Shown in pieces: positions 14,131 to 21,942 of a stretch of DNA of 24,885 bases. Positions within the stretch are counted from its first letter, which is position 1. Each line of letters starts with the position of its first letter. Location: positions 1 to 24,885 of the forward strand of contig JANOEH010000200.1 of assembly GCA_031413115.1 (NCBI GenBank). Reading direction: 5' to 3'. Source of the stretch: JANPEF01 sp031413115. GTDB taxonomy: Bacteria > Eisenbacteria > RBG-16-71-46 > DASYSL01. The notes under the pieces are model-generated. The model saw only the letters and a program-made list of their open reading frames with translations. It did not search any database and was not told the origin of the DNA. The position numbers were made by a program, and so were the translations under genes.

Positions 14131-16547
14131 AACGCCAGCGTCTCGTCGCCGGGCGTCGCGCCGCCGGGGTCCGATGCGCGGCGGGGGCGCTTGTCCTCGC
14201 CGCGATGGTGTGCGCGCTCGCGATGTTTGCCATGTCGCCGGTCGCCGCCCAGGTCGGAACCGATGTCGGGGCGTGGCGTCGACTTCCGCCGCCGACCGCA
14301 CCCTTCCGCGGGGCACTGGGGATCGAGCCCGCGACGGGCCGCCTCGTCCTGCTGTCGCGGGAGATCGATCGCCATGTCCTCTGGACGCTCGATCGCCTGG
14401 GCTCCGGCGCGTGGGAGACGCGGCGGGTCACGACGCCGCAGAATCCGTCCACCTACGACGAGTTCTCCTTCGATCCGCTGGGACGCCAGTTTGTCTCGCT
14501 CGTCCCGCGGTGGACGTACTCGGACACGGGAATCGTCGACGCGGAGATCCGCCTGGTCCGGGTCTCGATCGATGGCAACCCGACCTGGACCGAGGTCTCG
14601 CCCGAGGGTTCGGGCCCCCGGATCCGGGTCGATGAGGCGATCGCCATCGATCCTTTGGCGAGCCGGATGTTCCTGGTCGGCGGCCGGGATATCGACACGG
14701 ACGAGAGCTACGGGGATCTCTGGGAACTGCAACTCGGGCCCACGCCGACCTGGAACCGGATCCAACCGGTCGGGGGGGACCTCGCTCCGCGCGTGGGGGG
14801 CTCGGCGTGCTACGACCCGGTCGCGAACCGGTTGTTCGTGATCGGTGGCGACACGGTCCTCGATACGTACGCAGAAGGCGCGCGCGCATGGAAGATCGAC
14901 CTCGGTGGCGACCGCCGTTGGACCGAGCTCGCGCCGGCCGAGACCCTGCACACCGGTTACTTCGAGCCCCCGGTGCTCACGCTCGCCGACCAGAAGATCC
15001 GGATGCTGCGGCCGGGCCAGAACTACGAGCCCGTCGACTCCACGTATCTTCTCGTCCTCGACACGCAGGCCGGAGGCTCCTGGGGCCGCGAGCCGGTCTC
15101 CGGGCCGTTGTTGCCGAGCCTGTACGGCGGCGTGCAGGTCGCCTTCGACGCCGCACGAAACACGATCGTCTACGTCGGGACCGCCGGCGTGCGCCCCGAA
15201 CCACCCAAGTACTCGCCGGGGCACGTCGATGTGTGGTCGCTCGCCCTGGGATCGCCTGCGGCGACGTGGACACGAGAGTACGACTCGATGGATCCGTCGG
15301 ATTTCGAAGCCACCGCGCCGCGCGCCCTCGACGCCGGACGGGGCCAGGTCCATACGTGGTCGTCGTTCAGTTCACCGGGGTCGTATTCGTTCCGGCTCGA
15401 GGCCGAACCGGGGTGGAGCTATCAGCGCCGGGACGTGCCGGACGGAAGGCGACGGGTCGGCGCGGTCGGGGTCTTCGATCCGGAACTGGATCGGATGCTC
15501 GTCTTCGGGGGTGGAGACGACGGCGTCGAATATGGCGACCTGTGGCAGGGGAGCCTCGGGGACCCCCTGGTCAACTGGATGCGGGTCGTTGCCGATGGGC
15601 CCGCGCCGTCGGCTCGTATCCACGCGACGGCCGTGCATGATCCGCTGCGTCGGCGCATGGTCCTGTTCGGGGGATTCGCCGGCCGGGCGATGAACGATGT
15701 CTGGCAGCTCGACCTGACCGAGGCGAGCCCGCGCTGGATGCCGGTCGCCGTCCGCGGGGTCCCCCCGGCGCCGCGCTGGGGACACACGTCGGTCTACGAC
15801 TCGAGACGGGATGCGATGGTGGTCTTCGGCGGGGCTGCCGGGCCCTCCAGCGAGCAGTCGCACCCGCTGAACGACGTGTGGTCGCTGTCGTTCGGCGACG
15901 GCGACGCGTGGGTCCCGCTCTCCACCGTCGGCTCGGCCCCGCCGGCCCGCTACCGGCACGCCGCACTCTACGATCCGGTGGGCGATCGGATGATGATCCT
16001 CTGGGGCCTCGATGCCAGCGGCAGTCGCTTCGATACGGCGACCCTCGAGTTCGGGGTCACGCCGCGCTGGGGCTCCGAGGTTCCGCAGGGCTTCGGGCCG
16101 GACGGTCGCACGGATGCGTTCGCGGGCTACGACTCCGTGCACGATCGAGGGATCATTCTCGGCGGCACCGCGAGCTCGGGAAACTATACCGAGCGCTCCC
16201 TGAACGACGCCTGGGCGATCGACTGGAACCGCACGGATCGCCAGCCGCCACCGCTGCCGCACAACGAGTCGACCATCACGTTCCTCGGCGTGGGACCGAA
16301 CCCGTCCCGCGGCGAGGTGAACATCGCGTTCGAAGTGCCGGGCACGACACAGGTGCGCGCCCGCATCCACGACGTGCGGGGTCGGGTCGTGCGCGACCTC
16401 GGGGAGCGGTCGTTCACCCCGGGTCGGCACCTGGTCAGCTGGGACGGTCGCGACGACGCGGGTGGGCGGGTGTCGGACGGCGTGTACTTCGCGCGCGTCG
16501 AGGCCGGGACGACGCAACTCACCGGCAAGCTCGTGTTGATGGACTAG
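14112..16547 (+). CDS. Secreted kelch-repeat protein with C-terminal FlgD-Ig/T9SS-like domain
   Basis: Encodes 811 residues from GTG at 14112, chosen because AGGGA lies 8 bases upstream and the n-region (LLLLKRQR...RR) plus a hydrophobic run (ALVLAAMVCALAMFAMSPVAAQ) gives a signal peptide; ATG 14205 is a shorter alternative. Repeated units RxxHxxVYDPxxxRMxxFGGxxxxxxNDVWxLxL build at least six kelch-type blades, for example around residues 480-640, so one or two beta-propellers are expected. The last 90 residues (GPNPSRGEVNIAFEVP, IHDVRGRVVR, SWDGRDDAGGRVSDGVYFAR) match the FlgD-Ig/type A sorting-like tail that marks exported proteins in FCB bacteria. Its 19-base overlap with the cytochrome-porin gene suggests shared expression and perhaps cell-surface partnership. 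Confidence 0.78.
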   Translation: MALLLLKRQRLVAGRRAAGVRCAAGALVLAAMVCALAMFAMSPVAAQVGTDVGAWRRLPPPTAPFRGALGIEPATGRLVLLSREIDRHVLWTLDRLGSGAWETRRVTTPQNPSTYDEFSFDPLGRQFVSLVPRWTYSDTGIVDAEIRLVRVSIDGNPTWTEVSPEGSGPRIRVDEAIAIDPLASRMFLVGGRDIDTDESYGDLWELQLGPTPTWNRIQPVGGDLAPRVGGSACYDPVANRLFVIGGDTVLDTYAEGARAWKIDLGGDRRWTELAPAETLHTGYFEPPVLTLADQKIRMLRPGQNYEPVDSTYLLVLDTQAGGSWGREPVSGPLLPSLYGGVQVAFDAARNTIVYVGTAGVRPEPPKYSPGHVDVWSLALGSPAATWTREYDSMDPSDFEATAPRALDAGRGQVHTWSSFSSPGSYSFRLEAEPGWSYQRRDVPDGRRRVGAVGVFDPELDRMLVFGGGDDGVEYGDLWQGSLGDPLVNWMRVVADGPAPSARIHATAVHDPLRRRMVLFGGFAGRAMNDVWQLDLTEASPRWMPVAVRGVPPAPRWGHTSVYDSRRDAMVVFGGAAGPSSEQSHPLNDVWSLSFGDGDAWVPLSTVGSAPPARYRHAALYDPVGDRMMILWGLDASGSRFDTATLEFGVTPRWGSEVPQGFGPDGRTDAFAGYDSVHDRGIILGGTASSGNYTERSLNDAWAIDWNRTDRQPPPLPHNESTITFLGVGPNPSRGEVNIAFEVPGTTQVRARIHDVRGRVVRDLGERSFTPGRHLVSWDGRDDAGGRVSDGVYFARVEAGTTQLTGKLVLMD

Positions 16548-16606
16548 TGATTGGAATGGAGTAGACTTTCCCCCGTGACCAGAACCCGCCCCCGCGGGGT
16601 CCGCAC

Positions 16607-16852
16607 CTGTCCTTCGAAGTCATCGGGCGCATTATCGATCCCGAAACGATTGCTGTCGGTCCCGGGATCCGGGAACTCCGAAGACTCGTGCGCGCGTATG
16701 GCCGGGGCCTGTGGCGCAAGCGCAAGGGCTATGCGCACGTTCGACTGGGATCAGGGAGAATCGTCCAGGCCGAGGTGCACTGGTACGAAGCCAGCGGTAT
16801 CGGGAAGCGAGACCTCAAGCTGAAGCGAATCCTGGGTGGGACACGACGATGA
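16607..16852 (+). CDS. Small conserved protein starting at CTG (first gene of module B)
   Basis: The frame is open from 16565 to the TGA at 16850. The strongest match to an unnamed family I recall begins at CTG (16607): xSFEVIGRIIDPETIAVG, GIRELRRLVRAYGRGLWRKR, KGYAHVRLGSGRIVQAEVHW, YEASGIGKRDLKLKRIL. Family members start with Met-x-Phe-Glu-Val-Ile-Gly, so the CTG falls exactly where Met would be. No in-frame ATG, GTG or TTG occurs before the conserved part. The product would be 81 residues, basic and cytoplasmic. Proteins of this type are commonly paired with a small partner, as here, where the stop overlaps the next ATG (ATGA). A toxin-antitoxin-like role is a guess. A CTG start or a degraded N-terminus are the two readings. 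Confidence 0.55.
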   Translation: MSFEVIGRIIDPETIAVGPGIRELRRLVRAYGRGLWRKRKGYAHVRLGSGRIVQAEVHWYEASGIGKRDLKLKRILGGTRR

Positions 16853-17079
16853 AGCGTCGAAACGGCAGGCACTACCTGTTCTGCATCTCGAACCGTGGCT
16901 ACAAGGCCTCGCTGATCCGACGTCGGGTCTACCGGCTGCTCGCGGATTCCTCCGCAAGTCGGGAGGGGCTCGTCCGAGTCGTCGACGAGAGCGGTGAAGA
17001 CTACCTGTTTCCCCGGCGGCTGTTCATCGAGATCGAGTTACCGCCCGAGGCCGAGCGGGCGTTTCGAGTTCCGCGCTAG
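16849..17079 (+). CDS. Small conserved protein, partner gene of module B
   Basis: Encodes 76 residues from ATG at 16849, overlapping the previous stop by four bases. The segments YLFCISNRGYKASLIRRRVY, RVVDESGEDYLFPRRLFIEI and ELPPEAERAF look conserved; the sequence VDESGEDYLFP is the most striking motif and I recall it in many small unnamed proteins encoded after genes like the previous one. The protein is small with no signal peptide or membrane segment. Its stop codon TAG overlaps that of folP on the opposite strand (the palindrome CTAG at 17076-17079), so the two genes meet tail to tail with no gap at all. Confidence 0.68.
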   Translation: MKRRNGRHYLFCISNRGYKASLIRRRVYRLLADSSASREGLVRVVDESGEDYLFPRRLFIEIELPPEAERAFRVPR

Positions 17080-17987
17080 AGAAGCGCTTCGGCCGTGCGC
17101 AGGGCGCGCACGGTGGGGCGCACGTCGTGCGTGCGCACGATGCGGGCGCCGCGCAAGACGCAGGCGACGGCGGCGGCGATGCCGGCCTCCAGCCGCTCGT
17201 CGGCGCTCAAGCCGAGCAGTTTCTCGAACAGGCTCTTGCGCGAGACGCCGATCAGCAGCGGGTAGCCGCACGACGCCAGGTCGGCGGTCCGCCTGAGCAG
17301 CGCCAGGCTGTGCTCGATCGACTTCCCGAAGCCGATTCCCGGATCCACCGCGATCGCCTCGCGTGCCACGCCCGCCTCCTCGGCGCGACGGGCCGCGTCG
17401 TAGAGGAAGCCGCGCACCTCGCCGACCACGTCGGCGTAGCGCGGCGACTTCTGCATCGTCTGCGGATCGCCCTGCATGTGCATGAGCACGAGGCCCGCCC
17501 CGTGGCGCGCCGCGAGTGCGGCCCGCTCACGCACGCCGGCATCATCCTCGCCACCGCCGGCGGTGCCGCCGCGCAGGCCGCTCACGTCGTTCAGCACGGC
17601 CGCGCCGAGGTCGAGCGCGGCGCGCGCGACCTCGGTCTTTCGCGTGTCGATCGAGATGGGGATGGGGCAGCGCGAGACCAGCAACTCGAGCACCGGTACC
17701 ACGCGGCGGATCTCGACTTCGGCGGGCACGACGGCCGAACCGGGGCGCGTGCTCTCGCCGCCGACGTCGATCAGGTCGGCGCCCTCGTCGTACATGGCGA
17801 GCGCGCGCTCGAGCGCGGCGTGCGGCTCGGCGTAGCGGCCGCCGTCGAAGAACGAGTCGGGCGTCACGTTGAGCACGCCCATCACGAGCGCGCGGTTGCC
17901 GACGTCGAATACGCGTCCGCGCACGTGCCACGCTGCCGCGACCGGAACCGCGGGCGGGCCCGCGCTCACGGCCGGGTGCGGGGTCAT
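17076..17987 (-). CDS. folP: Dihydropteroate synthase
   Basis: Encodes 303 residues from ATG at 17987, which overlaps the ftsH stop (ATGA). It joins p-aminobenzoate to 6-hydroxymethyl-7,8-dihydropterin diphosphate in folate synthesis. Hallmarks in order: LVMGVLNVTPDSFFDGGRYA, DLIDVGGESTRPG, ISIDTRKTEVARAALDLGA, LNDVSGLRGG, LVLMHMQGDPQTMQ, VDPGIGFGKSIEHS, LIGVSRKSLFEKLLG and the closing ARIVRTHDVRPTV. All the pterin and diphosphate-binding motifs are present. A glycine/acid-rich insertion (RGGTAGGGEDDAGVRER) follows the NDVSG motif. It is the last of the tilS-hpt-ftsH-folP run and meets the stop of module B on the opposite strand. Confidence 0.95.
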   Translation of the reverse strand: MTPHPAVSAGPPAVPVAAAWHVRGRVFDVGNRALVMGVLNVTPDSFFDGGRYAEPHAALERALAMYDEGADLIDVGGESTRPGSAVVPAEVEIRRVVPVLELLVSRCPIPISIDTRKTEVARAALDLGAAVLNDVSGLRGGTAGGGEDDAGVRERAALAARHGAGLVLMHMQGDPQTMQKSPRYADVVGEVRGFLYDAARRAEEAGVAREAIAVDPGIGFGKSIEHSLALLRRTADLASCGYPLLIGVSRKSLFEKLLGLSADERLEAGIAAAVACVLRGARIVRTHDVRPTVRALRTAEALL

Positions 17988-20092
17988 GCTGCCGGCGTCG
18001 GGGACGGCGTGGTCGCCGGGCCCATCGGCTCGGGACGTGCGGCGACGGACGCCTCGGGCGGCGACGCCTCGAACGGGGTGGGCGGTTCGTCTCTCCTGGG
18101 CGCCTCGAATGCGGCGAGCTCCTCGCCGCGCATCAGCTTCTCCATGTCCTCGCGGTCGAGCTGCTCGCGCTCGAGCAACGTGCCGGCGATCTTGTCGAGC
18201 AGGTCGCGCTTGTCGTGCAGCACCGCCAGTGCGCGCTCGAGCCCGCCGTCGACGATCACCTTCACTTCGACGTCGATCGCCTCGGCGGTCTGCTCGCTGT
18301 AGTTCTTGGCCGAGCCCAGGTCCTTGCCGAGGAACACCATCTCCTCCTTCTGGCCGAACTTGAGCGGTCCGAGCCGGTCGCTCATGCCCCACTCGCAGAC
18401 CATCTTGCGCGCCAGGTTGGTGGCGGCCTCGATGTCGTTGGACGCGCCGGTCGTCTTCTCGCCGAAGACGATCATGTCGGCGGCGCGGCCGCCCAGCATG
18501 CCGGCGACGCGCGACAGCAACTCGTCGCGCGTGTAGGCGAGGCGGTCCTCCTCGGGAATCATCGCCGTAAGGCCCAGCGCGCGGCCGCGCGGGATGATCG
18601 TCACCTTGACCACAGGGTCGGTGCCGGGCAGCGACGCGTTGACGATCGCGTGGCCGGACTCGTGATACGCCGTGCGGCGACGCTGCTCGGGACTGATCAC
18701 CATGCTCCGGCGTTCCACGCCGAGCGTGACCTTGTCCCGCGCGTCCTCCATGTCCTGCATCTCGACCTTCTTCTTGTTACGCCGGGCGGCCAGCAGCGCC
18801 GCCTCGTTGACCATGTTTGCGAGGTCGGCGCCGGACATGCCCGGCGTCTCCTGGGCCAGTTGCTTGAGCTCGACGTCGGTCGACAGCGGGATCTCGCGCG
18901 TGTGCACCTTGAGGATGCCCTCGCGTCCCTTGACGTCGGGCCAGTCGACGATCACCTGGCGGTCGAAGCGACCCGGTCGCAGCAGCGCCGGGTCGAGCAC
19001 GTCGGGACGGTTCGTCGCTGCGATCAGGATGACGCCGTCGTTGGCGTCGAAGCCGTCCATCTCGACCAGCAGCTGGTTGAGCGTCTGCTCGCGCTCGTCG
19101 TGACCACCGCCCAGGCCGGCGCCGCGATGGCGGCCGACCGCGTCGATCTCGTCGATGAACACGATCGCCGGCGCGTTGCGCTTGGACTGCTCGAAGAGGT
19201 CACGAACCCTGCTCGCCCCAACCCCGACGAACATTTCAACGAAGTCCGAGCCGCTCATCGAGAAAAACGGCACGCCCGCCTCGCCCGCGACGGCCTTGGC
19301 GAGCAGCGTCTTGCCGGTGCCCGGGGGGCCCAGCAGCAGCGCTCCCTTGGGAATGCGGCCGCCCAGGCGCTGGAACTTGCCCGGGTCCTTGAGGAACTCG
19401 ACGATCTCCTGCAACTCGGCTTTCGCCTCGTCGGCGCCGGCCACGTCCTTGAACGTGATGCGCGGGTTCTGGTCGAGCGTCACCTTGGCGCGCGACTTGC
19501 CGAACTTGAGCGCCGCCGAGCCGCCCGACTGCATCTGGCGCATGATGAAGAACCACGCGCCGACCAGGATGATGAGCGGCAGGAGCTGCCCCAGATAGCT
19601 CCACCAGTTCGCCTGCTTGGGGCGCATCTCGATCTCGATGCCGGGGTTCTTCTCCCAGATCATCTTCGCCAGAGCGTTGCTGTCGCCCTGGTACCAGGTG
19701 CGGAACTCCTTGAACGGGACGGGCCGTCCGGCGACCTGCGTCGAAGCCGAGACCTTGAGCTCGCCCGCGATCTCGTTCGCCACCTCGCTGGCGCCGACGT
19801 CGAGCTTCTGGATGTTGCCCTTCTGCACTTCCTCGACGAAGCGCGTGTACGTGTTGTCGACGCGCTGCTGGCGCTGCCCGAAGAAGAACTGCGCGACGAG
19901 CACCGACACGACGACGATCAGCGCCCACAGCGCGATCGAGCGGCCGGGCCGGGTGGGCGGGCCCCCCGGGAGTTGCGTGCCGCGGCGCGGCATGCCGGGG
20001 CGTGGCACGCGAGGCGCGTCCTTCTTGCCCTTGGTGCGGTCGTCATTGCGGTCGTCCGGCTCGGGGCCGGCGTCACGGCGATAGAACGTCAC
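17984..20092 (-). CDS. ftsH: ATP-dependent zinc metalloprotease FtsH
   Basis: Encodes 702 residues from GTG at 20092, overlapping the hpt stop (GTGA). This membrane AAA+ protease degrades misfolded and regulatory membrane proteins. Two transmembrane segments (about 53-71 and 168-184) flank a periplasmic domain. The AAA domain holds Walker A GPPGTGKT (255-262), Walker B VFIDEID (311-317) and the second region of homology NRPDVLDPALLRPGRFDR (361-378). The zinc site is HESGH (477-481). The first 50 residues are a hydrophilic, charged and proline-rich extension before the first membrane helix, longer than in typical FtsH; a GTG at 20092 is the only start in phase with a fair ribosome site (GGAG). 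The C-terminal 45 residues are low-complexity, Pro/Ala/Glu-rich. Gene order tilS-hpt-ftsH-folP supports the assignment. Confidence 0.97.
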   Translation of the reverse strand: MTFYRRDAGPEPDDRNDDRTKGKKDAPRVPRPGMPRRGTQLPGGPPTRPGRSIALWALIVVVSVLVAQFFFGQRQQRVDNTYTRFVEEVQKGNIQKLDVGASEVANEIAGELKVSASTQVAGRPVPFKEFRTWYQGDSNALAKMIWEKNPGIEIEMRPKQANWWSYLGQLLPLIILVGAWFFIMRQMQSGGSAALKFGKSRAKVTLDQNPRITFKDVAGADEAKAELQEIVEFLKDPGKFQRLGGRIPKGALLLGPPGTGKTLLAKAVAGEAGVPFFSMSGSDFVEMFVGVGASRVRDLFEQSKRNAPAIVFIDEIDAVGRHRGAGLGGGHDEREQTLNQLLVEMDGFDANDGVILIAATNRPDVLDPALLRPGRFDRQVIVDWPDVKGREGILKVHTREIPLSTDVELKQLAQETPGMSGADLANMVNEAALLAARRNKKKVEMQDMEDARDKVTLGVERRSMVISPEQRRRTAYHESGHAIVNASLPGTDPVVKVTIIPRGRALGLTAMIPEEDRLAYTRDELLSRVAGMLGGRAADMIVFGEKTTGASNDIEAATNLARKMVCEWGMSDRLGPLKFGQKEEMVFLGKDLGSAKNYSEQTAEAIDVEVKVIVDGGLERALAVLHDKRDLLDKIAGTLLEREQLDREDMEKLMRGEELAAFEAPRRDEPPTPFEASPPEASVAARPEPMGPATTPSPTPAA

Positions 20093-20670
20093 GATTTCGA
20101 CTCCGGTCGAGGGGCGTGCGGAATGGCCACACCCACGTAGGGAAGCTGGCGCAGGCCCTGGGCGGCGTCCATGCCGTACCCGACGACGAACTCGTCGCCG
20201 ATCGGGAAGCCCACGTAGTCCACGGGAACGGGAACGCGCCGACAGGGAACCTTGTCGAGCAGCGCGCACACCTTGAGGCTGGCGGGCTCGCGCTGGGCGA
20301 GCAGGTCGAGCAGGAAGCGGACCGAGTGGCCGGTGTCGACGACGCCCTCGACGAGAATCACGTGCCGTCCCTTCACGTCGACGCGCAGGTCGTGCACCAG
20401 GTGGACCTTGCCCGACGAGGCGGTCGCGTTGCCGTACGAGGACAGCGAGAGGAAGTCGACCTCGAGCTCGATGTCCATCGCGCGCACCAGGTCGGCGAGG
20501 AAGATGAACCCCCCCTTGAGCACCGCGATCAGCAGCGGCTTCTTTCCAGTGTACTCGCGCGACAGCATGCCGCCCATCCCGGCGACCCTCTCGGCGATGG
20601 CCTCGCGAGAGTACAGCGTGTCGATGCGCGCGTAGGCCGAGGGGGTCGTCTCGAGATTCGATTCGGGCAT
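20089..20670 (-). CDS. hpt: Hypoxanthine phosphoribosyltransferase
   Basis: Encodes 193 residues from ATG at 20670, one base after the tilS stop. It salvages hypoxanthine and guanine to IMP and GMP using PRPP. The order of motifs is typical: IAVLKGGFIFLADLVRAM (loop I, with the KGG), VDFLSLSSYG, the PRPP-binding segment VKGRHVILVEGVVDTGHS, VCALLDK, and VDYVGFPIGDEFVVGYGMD near the end. In most members the PRPP loop reads VEDIIDTG; here Asp is Gly (VEGVVDTG), leaving a single acidic residue before DTG. The change may be natural variation but touches a metal/ribose contact. Its stop overlaps the ftsH start. Confidence 0.94.
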   Translation of the reverse strand: MPESNLETTPSAYARIDTLYSREAIAERVAGMGGMLSREYTGKKPLLIAVLKGGFIFLADLVRAMDIELEVDFLSLSSYGNATASSGKVHLVHDLRVDVKGRHVILVEGVVDTGHSVRFLLDLLAQREPASLKVCALLDKVPCRRVPVPVDYVGFPIGDEFVVGYGMDAAQGLRQLPYVGVAIPHAPRPESKS

Positions 20671-20671
20671 C

Positions 20672-21727
20672 TCAGGTTCCCCCGGTGCGCGTCCCACGCG
20701 CTTGGGCCTCGAAGCAGATGCGCCCGCGCGACCGGCGGGCGTGGAGGGATCCCGGCAGATCGACCCGCGCGCCCTCGGGCCCGCGGACGACGAGCGATTC
20801 GAGGGCGTCGAGGTGGCGACGGGTGAGACCCGCGCCGGCTCCCGCCATTCGTCGAAACGCCTGCGCGAACACTGTTTCGCGCACGATCGGATGGTAGCCG
20901 AGCAGGATGCGGGCAACAAGGCGAATCCCGGTCGGGTCCGCGCCGCCGATCGGTGCGGAAGCCGCGTCGTTGGCGGCTGCGAGCGCCCGTGCAGCCTCCT
21001 TGCCCAGCCAGTCGTCGAGGGCGGCGGCCCGGGCGGATAGCCCGGCCAGCGCAGCCCCGATCTGCGGATTGAGATGCGCCAGGCGGGGCAGGATTTCGGC
21101 TCGCACGTAGTTTCTGCGAAAAGCCGGGTCGGCGTTCGTCGTGTCGACGCGCGGGCGCAGCCGGCGCGAGGCGACGTGGGCCTGCACGTCGGCGCGCGAG
21201 GCGAACAGGAGCGGCCGCACGAAGCGGCCACGGCGCGGACGCATCGCGGCGAGGCCCGAGAGCCCCGTGCCGCGCGCCAGCCGCAGCAGCACGGTCTCGG
21301 CCTGGTCGTCGGCGGTGTGGCCCAGCGCGATCGCATCGGCGCCGACCTTCGTCGCAGTGCGGGCCAGGAAGGCGCGGCGCAGGCGGCGCAGGCCGTCCTC
21401 GCCGGCGTGGCCGCGGGCGCGCATCCAGCCCGGGCCGTCGGCGCGGGCGATCACCGCGGGGAGCCCGAGGTCACGGGCGCGCCGGGCGACGAAGCGCGCA
21501 TCGGCCGCACCGGCCGCGCCACGCACGCCATGGTCGAGATGGGCGACGGTCAACCTGAGGCGCAACGTGCGCGCCAATTCGGACAGGACCGAAAGCAGGG
21601 CAAGGGAATCGGGGCCGCCAGAGCAGGCGACCAGGACGGTCGAACCGCGCTCGACCCGGCAGGGGCCGAGAAGCGCGGCGCGAGCGGCACGATAGAGCAC
21701 GTCGGGACGCAGCGGGGGTGGGCGCAC
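20672..21727 (-). CDS. tilS: tRNA(Ile)-lysidine synthetase
   Basis: Start at GTG 21727 (351 residues) or GTG 21700 (342 residues); neither has a clear ribosome site, and the conserved core starts shortly after either. TilS converts C34 of tRNA-Ile2 (CAU) to lysidine, changing both decoding (AUA) and charging. The N-type ATP-pyrophosphatase P-loop is SGGPDSLALL, followed by LTVAHLDHGVRG, AEDGLRRLRRAFLARTA-like LGHTADDQAETVLLRLARGT, and RPLLFASRADV. The C-terminal half (FxRNYVRAEILPRL, FRRMAG) ends after a short domain. The gene lies 16 bases downstream of a tRNA gene with a CAU anticodon on the same strand. Confidence 0.92.
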   Translation of the reverse strand: MRPPPLRPDVLYRAARAALLGPCRVERGSTVLVACSGGPDSLALLSVLSELARTLRLRLTVAHLDHGVRGAAGAADARFVARRARDLGLPAVIARADGPGWMRARGHAGEDGLRRLRRAFLARTATKVGADAIALGHTADDQAETVLLRLARGTGLSGLAAMRPRRGRFVRPLLFASRADVQAHVASRRLRPRVDTTNADPAFRRNYVRAEILPRLAHLNPQIGAALAGLSARAAALDDWLGKEAARALAAANDAASAPIGGADPTGIRLVARILLGYHPIVRETVFAQAFRRMAGAGAGLTRRHLDALESLVVRGPEGARVDLPGSLHARRSRGRICFEAQARGTRTGGT

Positions 21728-21742
21728 ACGGGCCCCGGACGA

Positions 21743-21819
21743 TGGTGGCGGCGCAGGGATTCGAACCCCGGACACGAGGATTATGATTCCTCTGCTCTGA
21801 CCAGCTGAGCTACACCGCC
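21743..21819 (-). tRNA. tRNA with CAU anticodon (probably elongator tRNA-Met)
   Basis: Read on the minus strand it folds fully: acceptor GGCGGTG with CGCCGCC (one G-U), D-arm GCTC/GAGC, anticodon stem GAGGA/TCCTC round ATCATAA, a 5-base variable loop, T-arm CGGGG-TTCGAAT-CCCTG, discriminator A, and encoded CCA (21743-21745). The anticodon CAT is at 21783-21785. It is not an initiator tRNA: the anticodon stem lacks three G-C pairs and position 1-72 is paired. A CAU anticodon could also belong to tRNA-Ile2, the substrate of TilS encoded 16 bases downstream; the sequence of the arm resembles elongator Met more, but this is from memory. Transcribed together with tilS, judging by spacing. Confidence 0.9.
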
Positions 21820-21911
21820 ACGTCGTCTGGGGCGACCGCAGGCAGGGCCTTGGACGTGGCCGCGAATAGGCAGGAACAACCGGCGCATGGTGGCCGAGGG
21901 CCACCCCTCCT

Positions 21912-21942
21912 GTCAAGCCGCGGCCCCGGCGCCCGGCTTGAC
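21912..21942. repeat. Palindrome overlapping the -35 region
   Basis: GTCAAGCCG (21912-21920) and CGGCTTGAC (21934-21942) are a perfect 9-bp inverted repeat with a 13-base GC-rich loop. The right arm contains most of the -35-like TTGACG. This could be an operator for the downstream outer-membrane-protein gene, or the terminator-like hairpin of a short upstream transcript. No T-tract follows. The rest of the 210 bases between the tRNA and the next gene (21820-22029) shows no gene. Confidence 0.4.

Noticed and set aside
18215..20140. Plus-strand open frame of 641 codons antisense to ftsH
   Set aside because: ftsH has every catalytic motif; the antisense frame has none and no ribosome site.
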